13,390 nt of DNA from Competibacteraceae bacterium UBA2792 (GTDB lineage Bacteria > Pseudomonadota > Gammaproteobacteria > Competibacterales > Competibacteraceae). The notes beneath the pieces were generated by a model. It was not told the DNA's origin. It was given only the letters and a program-made list of their open reading frames with translations, and made no database searches. Each line of letters opens with the position of its first letter. Position 1 is the stretch's first letter. The stretch spans positions 1,860 to 15,249 of the forward strand of contig DEHU01000046.1 in assembly GCA_002352125.1 (NCBI GenBank). Direction: 5' to 3'. This document shows, piece by piece, positions 1 through 6,865 of the stretch. A program made the position numbers and the translations under genes.

Positions 1-720
1 GCCGAGTTGCGCGATAACACCACTTGGCAGTTGGTGGCGGACATCGAGAAACTGCGCGAACAGCTTGGTATCGACCGCTGGGTGGTGTTTGGCGGTTCCT
101 GGGGTTCGACGCTGGCGCTGGCCTATGCCGAGACGCATCCCGAACGGGTGCACGGCCTGATTTTGCGCGGTGTCTTCCTGTGCCGCGACCCGGATATCCA
201 CTGGTTCTACCAAGCTGGCGCCAATCGTCTGTTTCCCGACTTGTGGGAGCATTTTCTCGCCCCGATTCCGGCGGCGGAACGGGCCGATCTGGTTGGCGCT
301 TACTACCGTCGCCTGACCGGCGCCAACGAACTGGAGCGACTGCGGGCGGCGAAAGCGTGGTCGGTGTGGGAAGGATCTACCCTGACGCTGGAAAGCAATG
401 CAACTATCGTCGAACAGTTTGGCGAGGCCCATCGAGCGCTCGGCTTGGCCCGCATCGAATGTCATTATTTCGTCAACCACTGCTTCATGGAGCCCGATCA
501 ATTGCTGCGCGATGCGGACCGGTTGCGCGACATCCCCGGCGTCATCGTGCATGGCCGCTACGACGTGGTCTGTCCGCTGGATAACGCCTGGGCGCTACAC
601 CGGGCTTGGCCGGAGGCGGAGTTGCGGATCGTTACGCCGGCCGGTCACGCCGCCAGTGAACCGGGCATCGTCGATGCGCTGGTGACGGCCACGCAAACCT
701 TCGCCGACCGGCTGGCATGA
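1..720 (+). CDS. pip: Prolyl aminopeptidase (proline iminopeptidase), 3' part
   Basis: An alpha/beta-hydrolase of the S33 peptidase family, which removes N-terminal proline from peptides in the cytoplasm. The frame is open from base 1, so the gene is cut by the window edge. 239 residues are visible; full-length members are about 315-320, so roughly 80 N-terminal residues (including the oxyanion-hole loop) lie outside. Visible: the nucleophile elbow GGSWGS at fragment residues 31-36 (Ser33), the acid in GRYDVVCP (Asp188) and the C-terminal His216 in PAGHAASEP. The Ser-Asp and Asp-His spacings (155 and 28) match those I recall for the Serratia enzyme (S113, D268, H296), so the triad looks intact. 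The cap region with [15 protein letters not shown] is also typical of this family. The stop overlaps the dtd start as ATGA, so the two are probably cotranscribed. Confidence is high for the family; the symbol rests on motif recognition only. Confidence 0.93.
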   Translation, partial: AELRDNTTWQLVADIEKLREQLGIDRWVVFGGSWGSTLALAYAETHPERVHGLILRGVFLCRDPDIHWFYQAGANRLFPDLWEHFLAPIPAAERADLVGAYYRRLTGANELERLRAAKAWSVWEGSTLTLESNATIVEQFGEAHRALGLARIECHYFVNHCFMEPDQLLRDADRLRDIPGVIVHGRYDVVCPLDNAWALHRAWPEAELRIVTPAGHAASEPGIVDALVTATQTFADRLA

Positions 721-1172
721 TTGGTCTCTTGCAGCGGGTCGGCGTGGCGCGGGTCGAAGTCGAGGGCGAAGTCGTCGGCGCCATCGAAACCGGCTTGCTG
801 GTGTTGGTGGGCGTCGAGCGCGGCGACACCGAAGCGCAGGCCGACCGGTTGTTGGAGCGGTTGTTGGGATATCGGGTGTTCGCCGATGCCGAGGGCAAGA
901 TGAATTGGAGCGTGCGCGATATCGGCGGCGGTTTGCTGCTGGTGCCCCAGTTCACCCTGGCGGCGGATACCCGCAAGGGCATGCGTCCCAGCTTTACCCC
1001 GGCCGCTTCCCCGAGCGAGGGCGAACGGCTGTTCGACTATCTGGCCGGACGGGCTCGTCAACGGCATTCTCCGGTTGCGACCGGCCGGTTCGGTGCCCAC
1101 ATGCAAGTTGGCCTGACCAACGATGGCCCCGTGACGTTCTGGTTGCAAGCCACGGCCAGAGAGCTCGGCTGA
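717..1172 (+). CDS. dtd: D-aminoacyl-tRNA deacylase (Dtd)
   Basis: It hydrolyses D-amino acids (and glycine) mischarged on tRNA, a chiral proofreading step in the cytoplasm. The 151 residues are close to the usual ~145. It starts MIGLLQRV, the canonical Dtd N-terminus, and ends with the second signature NDGPVTFWL (residues 135-143), which contains the Gly-cisPro pair that enforces D-selectivity. The first signature, normally SQFTL, reads PQFTL at residues 77-81, so Ser77 is proline while Gln78, Phe79 and Thr80 are kept. Downstream [12 protein letters not shown] (82-93) is also typical. The ATG overlaps the pip stop (ATGA); I see no strong Shine-Dalgarno, so translational coupling is likely. 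The 162 bp after the stop run to the convergent parE end; there is a T6 run at 1310-1315 but no convincing stem before it. Confidence 0.95.
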   Translation: MIGLLQRVGVARVEVEGEVVGAIETGLLVLVGVERGDTEAQADRLLERLLGYRVFADAEGKMNWSVRDIGGGLLLVPQFTLAADTRKGMRPSFTPAASPSEGERLFDYLAGRARQRHSPVATGRFGAHMQVGLTNDGPVTFWLQATARELG

Positions 1173-1334
1173 CGATGTTCCAAGTGCCGATGTTGGCAGC
1201 GTCGGTCTCGTTTAACCGACCCCGCCGCCGCAGTTTGGCGTTGTGCATCGCCCTCGCGTAAAAATCCTGCTCGCGGCTGGCCCCGGTGGTTGCCATCGCG
1301 CTATCCGCATTTTTTCGAATCGGTTTCGGAATCC

Positions 1335-3224
1335 TCATACTTCCGCCAAATTTCCCTTCTCCTCCAGCCAGTTCTTGCGATCTCCCGCGCGTTTTTTGGC
1401 CAACAACATATCCATCAGGGCCAAGGTGTCGTCGCCGGCGTCGAGAGTCAGTTGCACCAGCCGGCGGGTGGCCGGGTCCATCGTCGTTTCCCGCAGTTGC
1501 AGCGGGTTCATTTCGCCCAAGCCCTTAAAGCGGGTGACATTGACTTTGCCTTTCTTCTTCTCGGCGGCAATGCGGTCGAGAATGCCTTGCTTTTCCGCCT
1601 CGTCCAGCGCATAGAACACTTCCTTACCGACATCGACCCGAAACAGCGGCGGCATGGCGACGTGGACGTGGCCGGCTTCCACTAGCGGGCGAAAATGCCT
1701 CACGAACAGCGCGCACAGCAGCGTGGCGATGTGCAACCCATCGGAATCGGCATCGGCGAGAATGCAAATTTTGCCGTAGCGCAATCCGGCCAGCTCGTTG
1801 GAACCGGGATCGACGCCGATGGCCACGGCGATGTCATGCACTTCCTGCGAGGCCATCACTTCGGCGGAATCGACCTCCCAAGTGTTGAGAATCTTGCCGC
1901 GCAACGGCATCACCGCCTGAAACTCGCGATTGCGTGCCTGTTTGGCGGAACCGCCGGCGGAATCGCCCTCCACGAGAAACAGTTCGGTGCGCGCCAGCTC
2001 TTGTCCCGCGCAATCGGTCAGCTTGCCGGGCAGCGCCGGGCCGCTGGTGACCTGCTTGCGTATCACCTTGCGGCTAGCCCGTAACCGCTTTTGCGCGTTG
2101 GCCAGCGCCAGTTGCGCGATGCGCTCGCCAGTTTCGGAGTGCTGGTTCAGCCACAGGCTCAGGGTGTCCTTGACTACGCCAGCCACGAACACCGCGCATT
2201 CGCGCGAGGACAGCCGCTCCTTGGTCTGGCCGGAAAACTGCGGATCTTGCATTTTGACCGACAGCACGTAGCAGCAGCCTTCCCAGACATCCTCCGGCGC
2301 GATGCGCAACCCACGGGGCACCAGATTGCGAAATTCGCAAAACTCGCGCACCGCATCGGTCAAGCCGCCGCGCAGGCCGTTGACATGGGTGCCGCCTTGC
2401 GGTGTGGGGATCAGGTTGACATAGCTTTCCGCTACCGGCTCGCCGCCCTCCGGCAACCAAGCCAAGGCCCAATCGACGGCTTCGCGCGCGCCGCTGACAT
2501 GGCCGACGAAGGGTGGATCGGGCAGCAGCGGTGCCCGGCCCAACGCCTCCTTCAGATAGTCGGTAAACCCGTCCTCGTAGTGCCAGATGACGTGTTCGCC
2601 GGCTGCTTCGTCGGTAAACGCCACCTTTAATCCCGGACACAGCACCGCCTTGGCCCGCAGAACATGCTTGAGGCGCGGCACCGAAAATTTGGGCGAGTCG
2701 AAATAACGCGAGTCCGGCCAGAATCGCAAGGTGGTGCCCGTCGCGCGGCGCGGCACTGTGCCGATCTCTTCCAGATCGGACGCCTTGTCGCCGCTGGCGA
2801 AGGCCATGTTGTATTCTTTGCCGCCGCGCTTGATCCAGACTTCGAGGTGGCTGGACAGGGCGTTTACCACCGACACGCCGACGCCGTGCAGACCGCCGGA
2901 AAAGCGGTAGTTGCGATCCGAGAATTTTCCTCCGGCGTGCAGGCGGGTCAGGATTAGTTCGACGCCGGAAATGCCTTCCTCGGGATGGAGGTCCACCGGC
3001 ATACCGCGGCCGTCATCCTCCACCGACAGCGAACCGTCGGCGTGCAGGATCACCGTCACCGCGCTGGCGTAGCCGGCGATGGCCTCGTCCACGCTGTTGT
3101 CGATCACTTCTTGCGCCAGGTGATTGGGCCGGGTGGTATCGGTGTACATCCCCGGCCGTTTGCGAACGGGGTCCAGACCGCTGAGAACTTCGATTGCGGA
3201 GGCGTCGTAGCTGGTGGCGTTCAT
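1335..3224 (-). CDS. parE: DNA topoisomerase IV subunit B (ParE)
   Basis: ATPase subunit of topoisomerase IV, partner of ParC, which decatenates daughter chromosomes. From the ATG at 3224 it is 629 residues, essentially the E. coli length (630). Visible: the N-terminal RKRPGMYTDTTRPNH (21-35), the GHKL ATP site with EVIDNSVDEA (39-48), DDGRGMP (70-76) and GLHGVGVSVVNA (111-122), the GQTKERL loop with its ATP-contacting Lys335, the TOPRIM EGDSAGGSAKQ (419-429) and DADSDG (491-496), and RFKGLGEMNP (565-574). MYTDTTRPNHL and the short C-terminus mark it as ParE rather than GyrB. The frame stays open to a TTG at 3302, but those 26 extra residues have no counterpart in the family. No Shine-Dalgarno precedes ATG 3224, and that ATG overlaps the stop of a small upstream ORF as ATGA. 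parC is not in the window. Confidence 0.97.
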   Translation of the reverse strand: MNATSYDASAIEVLSGLDPVRKRPGMYTDTTRPNHLAQEVIDNSVDEAIAGYASAVTVILHADGSLSVEDDGRGMPVDLHPEEGISGVELILTRLHAGGKFSDRNYRFSGGLHGVGVSVVNALSSHLEVWIKRGGKEYNMAFASGDKASDLEEIGTVPRRATGTTLRFWPDSRYFDSPKFSVPRLKHVLRAKAVLCPGLKVAFTDEAAGEHVIWHYEDGFTDYLKEALGRAPLLPDPPFVGHVSGAREAVDWALAWLPEGGEPVAESYVNLIPTPQGGTHVNGLRGGLTDAVREFCEFRNLVPRGLRIAPEDVWEGCCYVLSVKMQDPQFSGQTKERLSSRECAVFVAGVVKDTLSLWLNQHSETGERIAQLALANAQKRLRASRKVIRKQVTSGPALPGKLTDCAGQELARTELFLVEGDSAGGSAKQARNREFQAVMPLRGKILNTWEVDSAEVMASQEVHDIAVAIGVDPGSNELAGLRYGKICILADADSDGLHIATLLCALFVRHFRPLVEAGHVHVAMPPLFRVDVGKEVFYALDEAEKQGILDRIAAEKKKGKVNVTRFKGLGEMNPLQLRETTMDPATRRLVQLTLDAGDDTLALMDMLLAKKRAGDRKNWLEEKGNLAEV

Positions 3225-3511
3225 GTCGGTGGTGGCGCGGATTTCGAGCGGAGCATTTTTTTGGCAAACGATGCAAATTGGTTCCGATAGCAGCCGATCC
3301 AATCGGCCGCGTCTATTTTAGTTATCTTATCGGGATAGGTCGGCACAAACGCAGCGAATTCGTTTTTGAACGGGTAATTGTGTTCTCTTGATGCATTTTT
3401 GGCAGGGTCGGATGATCGAAACATCGCAATCTCGATAAAGCGGTACCCGGAGGCGGACTCGATTTCGTCCGCCATCGTGACCAGCGAAAAGCACGTCTCA
3501 AAATGAAACAT
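3221..3511 (-). CDS. Small hypothetical ORF upstream of parE, doubtful
   Basis: A 96-codon frame that I do not recognise. It begins at ATG 3511, inside the left arm of the inverted repeat, or more plausibly at ATG 3475 (84 residues, MADEIESASG...). Neither start has a Shine-Dalgarno. It ends KSAPPPT with a stop that forms an exact ATGA overlap with the parE start, the usual arrangement for translational coupling, and parE itself lacks a visible ribosome binding site. Codon use is more AT-rich than the neighbours and the residue mix (D, E, K, F, Y, W) is not the arginine-heavy pattern of shadow frames in this window, so it may be a real leader peptide or the decayed end of a lost gene. No signal peptide, membrane segment or known motif is visible. 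A simple chance frame remains possible. Confidence 0.25.
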   Translation of the reverse strand: MFHFETCFSLVTMADEIESASGYRFIEIAMFRSSDPAKNASREHNYPFKNEFAAFVPTYPDKITKIDAADWIGCYRNQFASFAKKMLRSKSAPPPT

Positions 3512-3538
3512 TTTTAAGAGTAATGTTTCATTTTGAGA
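3496..3538. repeat. Perfect inverted repeat, 17-bp arms, 9-nt spacer
   Basis: The left arm 3496-3512 (starts TCTCAAAATGAAACAT) and right arm 3522-3538 (ATGTTTCATTTTGAGA at 3523-3538) are exact reverse complements around the spacer TTTAAGAGT. Pairing fails just outside the arms (G opposite G). No T run follows the stem on either strand, so it does not look like an intrinsic terminator. It could be an operator for a dimeric regulator (core TGAAACA and TGTTTCA), a hairpin in a 5' leader, or a dispersed palindromic element. No second copy was seen in this window. Confidence 0.9.
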
Positions 3539-3555
3539 GGAGGCGCAGATTCTGA

Positions 3556-3635
3556 CAACAAAAACAATTTATTTAATTATCGTAGCTTGATTGTTCAATG
3601 GCGACTACGGAACAAATTGTGCTTAATTTTTGTTG
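3556..3635. repeat. Nested imperfect dyads, AT-rich, ahead of the GGDEF gene
   Basis: Four short complementary pairs nest around a centre near 3592-3595: CAACAAAAA (3556-3564) with TTTTTGTTG (3627-3635), ACAATTT (3564-3570) with AAATTGT (3614-3620), CGTAG (3581-3585) with CTACG (3605-3609), and TTGA (3587-3590) with TCAA (3595-3598) closing a TTGT loop. Adjoining them, GCATC (3635-3639) pairs with GATGC (3646-3650). Together they could form one long interrupted hairpin in RNA or a cruciform in DNA. Short AT-rich arms can arise by chance, so the functional reading is inference. Confidence 0.5.
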
Positions 3636-3698
3636 CATCGCAATAGATGCCTGTTCTCGACAATAACAATTGAAACGATCAGCCCCCGATCTGTGGAC

Positions 3699-5663
3699 AT
3701 GGCCAAAATGAATGGGCACGCCGCAACGACCACCGCTGAAAACGAGCTGCGTTTATTATCTGGAAGATGGGGCCGGAAATGCCGTATCGTGGTATTCGTG
3801 ATCGGTTATTTATTGTTTTATGAGGGTATTTTCTATTCCATCAATTCGTTAGGCCGGGAAGGTGTCGCGAGCTTCTGGTATCCGTCGGCGGGTCTAACCG
3901 TCTTCGGGATACTGGCTTTCGGCTGGGTGGGCGCCGTTCTCGATGTCGCGGGTAACGCCTCGACTCTGCTGCTCGAAACAGTGTGGCAAAAATCGTCCTT
4001 GCCGATGGGCGATTTTCTGTCCGAAGTCGTCTTGCAGGCGGCAACCTATGCGGTCGTCATCTTGCCGCTGCGTCGTTTCGTCATCCGTCCCGCTTTTTTC
4101 GTCCAACCGGCACAGATTTGGTGGTTTCTGGTCGCCGCGGCATTGGGTACGATGCTGGCGACGGGCGGCGAGCTGGTTCTTCTTGGCTGGCTGGGGCGGA
4201 CCGAGCCGGACCCTCTACGATCGATCATTTCCGCTGGGTTAGCAGGTCATTTCATCGGTATCGTTGCGCTTGCGCCTGCGTTGCTGACCGGAGTGTTGCC
4301 CTGGCTGCAGCGCTATTTCTCGGGCGGCGGCCGTCCGGGTTCGAATGGATGGTTGCCGGCCGAAAGATCGAATGCCAGCATCCGTCGGACTTTGGAATAC
4401 GGCGTGATTTTCGGTCTGCCGTTGCTGGCATTCCGGGATTTGCCGGCTAGCCTGGGGCTATCCCATCGTCCGTTCTTTATGCTGCTGTTGCTGCTACCGC
4501 TGATCTGGGCCAGCATCGATGGGGGTATCCGCCAAGCCAGTTTTGCCGTTTTCGTTTTGTCCGCTGCTTTGGCGTTATGGCTGAAAGCCGAACCGGAGCA
4601 ATGGCCGTTTGCCGTCGAATATCAACTGGTCACGATCCTGATCGCGGTGACGGGGTTGTTGCTGGGTAGCACTATGGAGGCGCGCAATCGAACTGGAGCC
4701 GCGTTGCAGGCCGACGCGTCGCGATTGAAACAGGAGTTGGTCGCTACGATACGAAATTTGCGGTCGGCCAACCAAGAGCTGGTGATCAAAGAAAGCCATC
4801 TGCGCGCGCTCGTCGGTGCCGCGCCCGTCGGTATCGCTCAGTTTGACGAGCAAGGACGATGTTGCTATCTCAACGCCATCGGCCGCATCCTGGCCGCCTG
4901 CGGCGAAGAGCGTGCTCTAGGACGTCATTTTCTCGACTTCGTCCATCCCGACGACCGCGATTATGTCGAATTCATGTGGCAGACCAACAGCGCCGACCAA
5001 CAGGTCAACTCTCTCGAATTTCGCCTGCAAGACAGCGGCGCCTGGGTGTCCGTCCAGTGGGTCAAGCTGATGGAGTTCGACGGGCCGCCGTTGGCGGGCT
5101 CCATCGTCGTTCTGACCGACGTCACCGAGCAGCGGCGCAAAGACGAACGAATCTGGCATCAGGCCCATTACGATGCCTTGACCGAATTGCCCAACCGCAA
5201 CCTGTTCTGGGAGCGACTCGACCAAGTCCTGCGCCGGGCCAAGCGCGACAAGCAGCAAACGGCGTTGCTGTGGATCGATCTCGATGGTTTCAAAGCGATC
5301 AACGATCGGCTGGGGCACGCCGCCGGCGACGAATTGTTGCGGCGGGTTGCCGTTCGGCTTGGCAGCCGGATGCGCGGCAGCGACACCGTCGCGCGCATGG
5401 GCGGCGACGAATTTGCCGTGATTCTACCCGACATCGCTGATCGGGATGCGGCGGTGCACGTAGCGACCGATCTGGTGATGCGGCTGGCGGAACCTTTCGG
5501 GCTGCAAAGCGGCGTCGGCCATGTCTCCGCCAGCATCGGCGTGGCGTTGCATTCCGCATGCACCGAATCCGCCGAAACGCTGGTCAAATGCGCGGACATG
5601 GCGATGTATGCCGCCAAGCGTGCCGGCAAGAACCGGGTGCAAGTGTGGCAACCAACCGCCTAA
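3699..5663 (+). CDS. MASE1-PAS-GGDEF diguanylate cyclase, membrane-bound
   Basis: Predicted to make cyclic-di-GMP from two GTP at the inner face of the cytoplasmic membrane. From ATG 3699 it has 654 residues. Residues ~28-325 form a multi-helix membrane domain of MASE1 type, with the hallmark SFWYPSAGLTVFGIL (58-72) after the first helix and hydrophobic segments near 140-165, 177-202, 232-246, 259-290 and 306-325. A coiled coil (~330-367) leads to a PAS/PAC module (~367-478, HPDDRDYVEF, VVLTDVTEQ). The GGDEF domain follows: YDALTELPNRN (491-501), the substrate Asp in DLDGFKAINDRLGH (527-540), an intact GGDEF (568-572) and RGSD (559-562) exactly five residues upstream, the classical product-inhibition I-site. 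So it should be active and feedback-inhibited. The frame stays open to a TTG at 3630, and ATG 3708 is another option; none has a good Shine-Dalgarno. It converges on an HD-GYP gene 68 bp downstream. Confidence 0.92.
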   Translation: MAKMNGHAATTTAENELRLLSGRWGRKCRIVVFVIGYLLFYEGIFYSINSLGREGVASFWYPSAGLTVFGILAFGWVGAVLDVAGNASTLLLETVWQKSSLPMGDFLSEVVLQAATYAVVILPLRRFVIRPAFFVQPAQIWWFLVAAALGTMLATGGELVLLGWLGRTEPDPLRSIISAGLAGHFIGIVALAPALLTGVLPWLQRYFSGGGRPGSNGWLPAERSNASIRRTLEYGVIFGLPLLAFRDLPASLGLSHRPFFMLLLLLPLIWASIDGGIRQASFAVFVLSAALALWLKAEPEQWPFAVEYQLVTILIAVTGLLLGSTMEARNRTGAALQADASRLKQELVATIRNLRSANQELVIKESHLRALVGAAPVGIAQFDEQGRCCYLNAIGRILAACGEERALGRHFLDFVHPDDRDYVEFMWQTNSADQQVNSLEFRLQDSGAWVSVQWVKLMEFDGPPLAGSIVVLTDVTEQRRKDERIWHQAHYDALTELPNRNLFWERLDQVLRRAKRDKQQTALLWIDLDGFKAINDRLGHAAGDELLRRVAVRLGSRMRGSDTVARMGGDEFAVILPDIADRDAAVHVATDLVMRLAEPFGLQSGVGHVSASIGVALHSACTESAETLVKCADMAMYAAKRAGKNRVQVWQPTA

Positions 5664-5731
5664 ACGTTACCGTCCATCACCGCCCCGGAGCCGAAACGAC
5701 CCGCCGAATCGCTTTCCCTTCCAATCGCCGA

Positions 5732-6865
5732 TTATTCTTCCTCATCCCGGAACTGTTGGGCGATGCAGTGAAACTCGTCGGCGATGGCCAGCATCGCGTC
5801 CACGATATCCGGATCGAAGTGCTGGCCGCGTTCGGCGGCGATCATCTCGACCGCTTGGGCGTGCGGAAAAGGCGGCTTGTAAACCCGCTTCGAAATCAGG
5901 GCGTCGTAAACGTCCGCCACCGCCATCAGCCGCGCCGAGACCGGAATCGCGTCGTCGGCTAACCCTTGCGGATAACCGGTTCCGTTCCAGCGTTCGTGAT
6001 GGCCGTAAGCGATTTCGCGGGCGTAGCGCAAAAACAGGCCGGTCTCGCCGAACTGGGCTTCCGCTTGGATGATGGCATCGCGCCCGTATTCGACGTGGCG
6101 CTTCATGATTTCCCACTCGGCTGGAGTCAGCTTGCCGGGCTTGAGCAGGATGGCGTCGGGAATGCCGACCTTGCCGATATCGTGCAACGGCGCGGAAATA
6201 TAAAGTAACTGGATGATGTCGTCGTTCAGTTCGTCTCTGAACCGGGGATGATCGCGCAGCCGTTCGGCCAAGATCCGAACGTAGTTCCGGGTGCGGTGAA
6301 TATGGTTGCCGGTTTCGTTGTCGCGCATTTCGGCCAGCGTGCAGAGCGCCGTGATGGTGGCGCTCTGGGCGGCGATCAGTTGATGGTCGCGACGGGCCAG
6401 TTCCTGTGCCTGCCGCATGATTTCGCTGGTGCGTTCCGCGACCAGGTGCTCCAGATCTTCGCTGTAAGCGCGCAGGGTGCGGGTAGCGACGCTGAGCTGA
6501 AGATGGTTGTGCACTCGCGCCAGCACCACGGCGGGCGAAAAGGGTTTGTGGATGAAATCCACTGCGCCCAGGGAGAGACCGCGTTCCTCGTCCGCCTGGC
6601 TGTCCAGGCCGGTGAGGAAAATCACGGGAATTTCGCAGAAGCGCGGCGAAGACTTGAGCCGGCGGCACACCTCGAAACCATCGAGGCCGGGCATCATCAC
6701 GTCCAGCAGGATCAAGTCGGCGCCGCCGTTCTCGTTCAGGTAATCGAGCGCTTGCTGGCCGTTGGTGGCGACGTGGAGAACGTATTGATCGCGTAGCAGA
6801 GCGTCGAGAATGAACAGGTTGTCTGGCCGGTCATCGACGGCGAGGATGTGCGGTTTCGATGGCAT
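5732..6865 (-). CDS. Response regulator with HD-GYP domain (c-di-GMP phosphodiesterase, RpfG type)
   Basis: A 377-residue cytoplasmic regulator predicted to hydrolyse cyclic-di-GMP when phosphorylated. Receiver domain (~5-122): acidic pair Asp11-Asp12 in AVDDRPDN, phosphoacceptor Asp55 in LILLDVMMPGLDG, Thr85 in FLTG and Lys107 in HKPF, all intact. A coiled linker (~125-165) leads to the HD-GYP domain: ETGNHIHRTRNYV (184-196), the metal-binding HD pair at 228-229 in HDIGKVGIPD, KRHVEYG (255-261) and the full signature HHERWNGTGYP (289-299). Nothing is missing, so catalysis is expected. The ATG overlaps the stop of the upstream hybrid kinase as TGATG, and a Shine-Dalgarno AGAGG (6876-6872) sits six bases ahead of it. 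This fixes the start and says the pair is made together; the kinase HPt is the likely phosphodonor. There is no DNA-binding domain, so the output is enzymatic. Confidence 0.95.
   Translation of the reverse strand: MPSKPHILAVDDRPDNLFILDALLRDQYVLHVATNGQQALDYLNENGGADLILLDVMMPGLDGFEVCRRLKSSPRFCEIPVIFLTGLDSQADEERGLSLGAVDFIHKPFSPAVVLARVHNHLQLSVATRTLRAYSEDLEHLVAERTSEIMRQAQELARRDHQLIAAQSATITALCTLAEMRDNETGNHIHRTRNYVRILAERLRDHPRFRDELNDDIIQLLYISAPLHDIGKVGIPDAILLKPGKLTPAEWEIMKRHVEYGRDAIIQAEAQFGETGLFLRYAREIAYGHHERWNGTGYPQGLADDAIPVSARLMAVADVYDALISKRVYKPPFPHAQAVEMIAAERGQHFDPDIVDAMLAIADEFHCIAQQFRDEEE

Larger units (their letters stand above)
3225..3698. promoter_or_regulatory. Divergent intergenic region between parE and the GGDEF gene
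   Basis: 474 bp between two divergent starts, visibly richer in A and T than the flanking genes, especially 3500-3650. Apart from the doubtful minus-strand ORF (3221-3511) it carries no recognisable gene, and it must hold the promoters of both neighbours. On the minus strand a TAAAAT (3320-3315) is a five-of-six match to a -10 box about 90 nt ahead of the parE ATG, but its best upstream TTG hexamer is too far away. No convincing sigma-70 pair is seen for the plus-strand gene. I looked for the c-di-GMP riboswitch core and did not find it. Two dyad elements inside are listed separately. Confidence 0.55.

Noticed and set aside
1201..1220. GTCGGT/ACCGAC stem between dtd and parE, and the T6 run at 1310-1315
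   Set aside because: The stem is only 6 bp with an 8-nt loop and is ~90 nt from the T run; no GC-rich stem abuts the T run, so no terminator is called.
3225..3302. parE start at TTG 3302 (26 extra residues)
   Set aside because: The added residues have no match to the family N-terminus, whereas MNATSYDASAIEVL from ATG 3224 aligns with E. coli ParE from its start.
3540..3698. c-di-GMP riboswitch ahead of the GGDEF gene
   Set aside because: The conserved GEMM core and tetraloop-receptor pattern could not be found on the plus strand.
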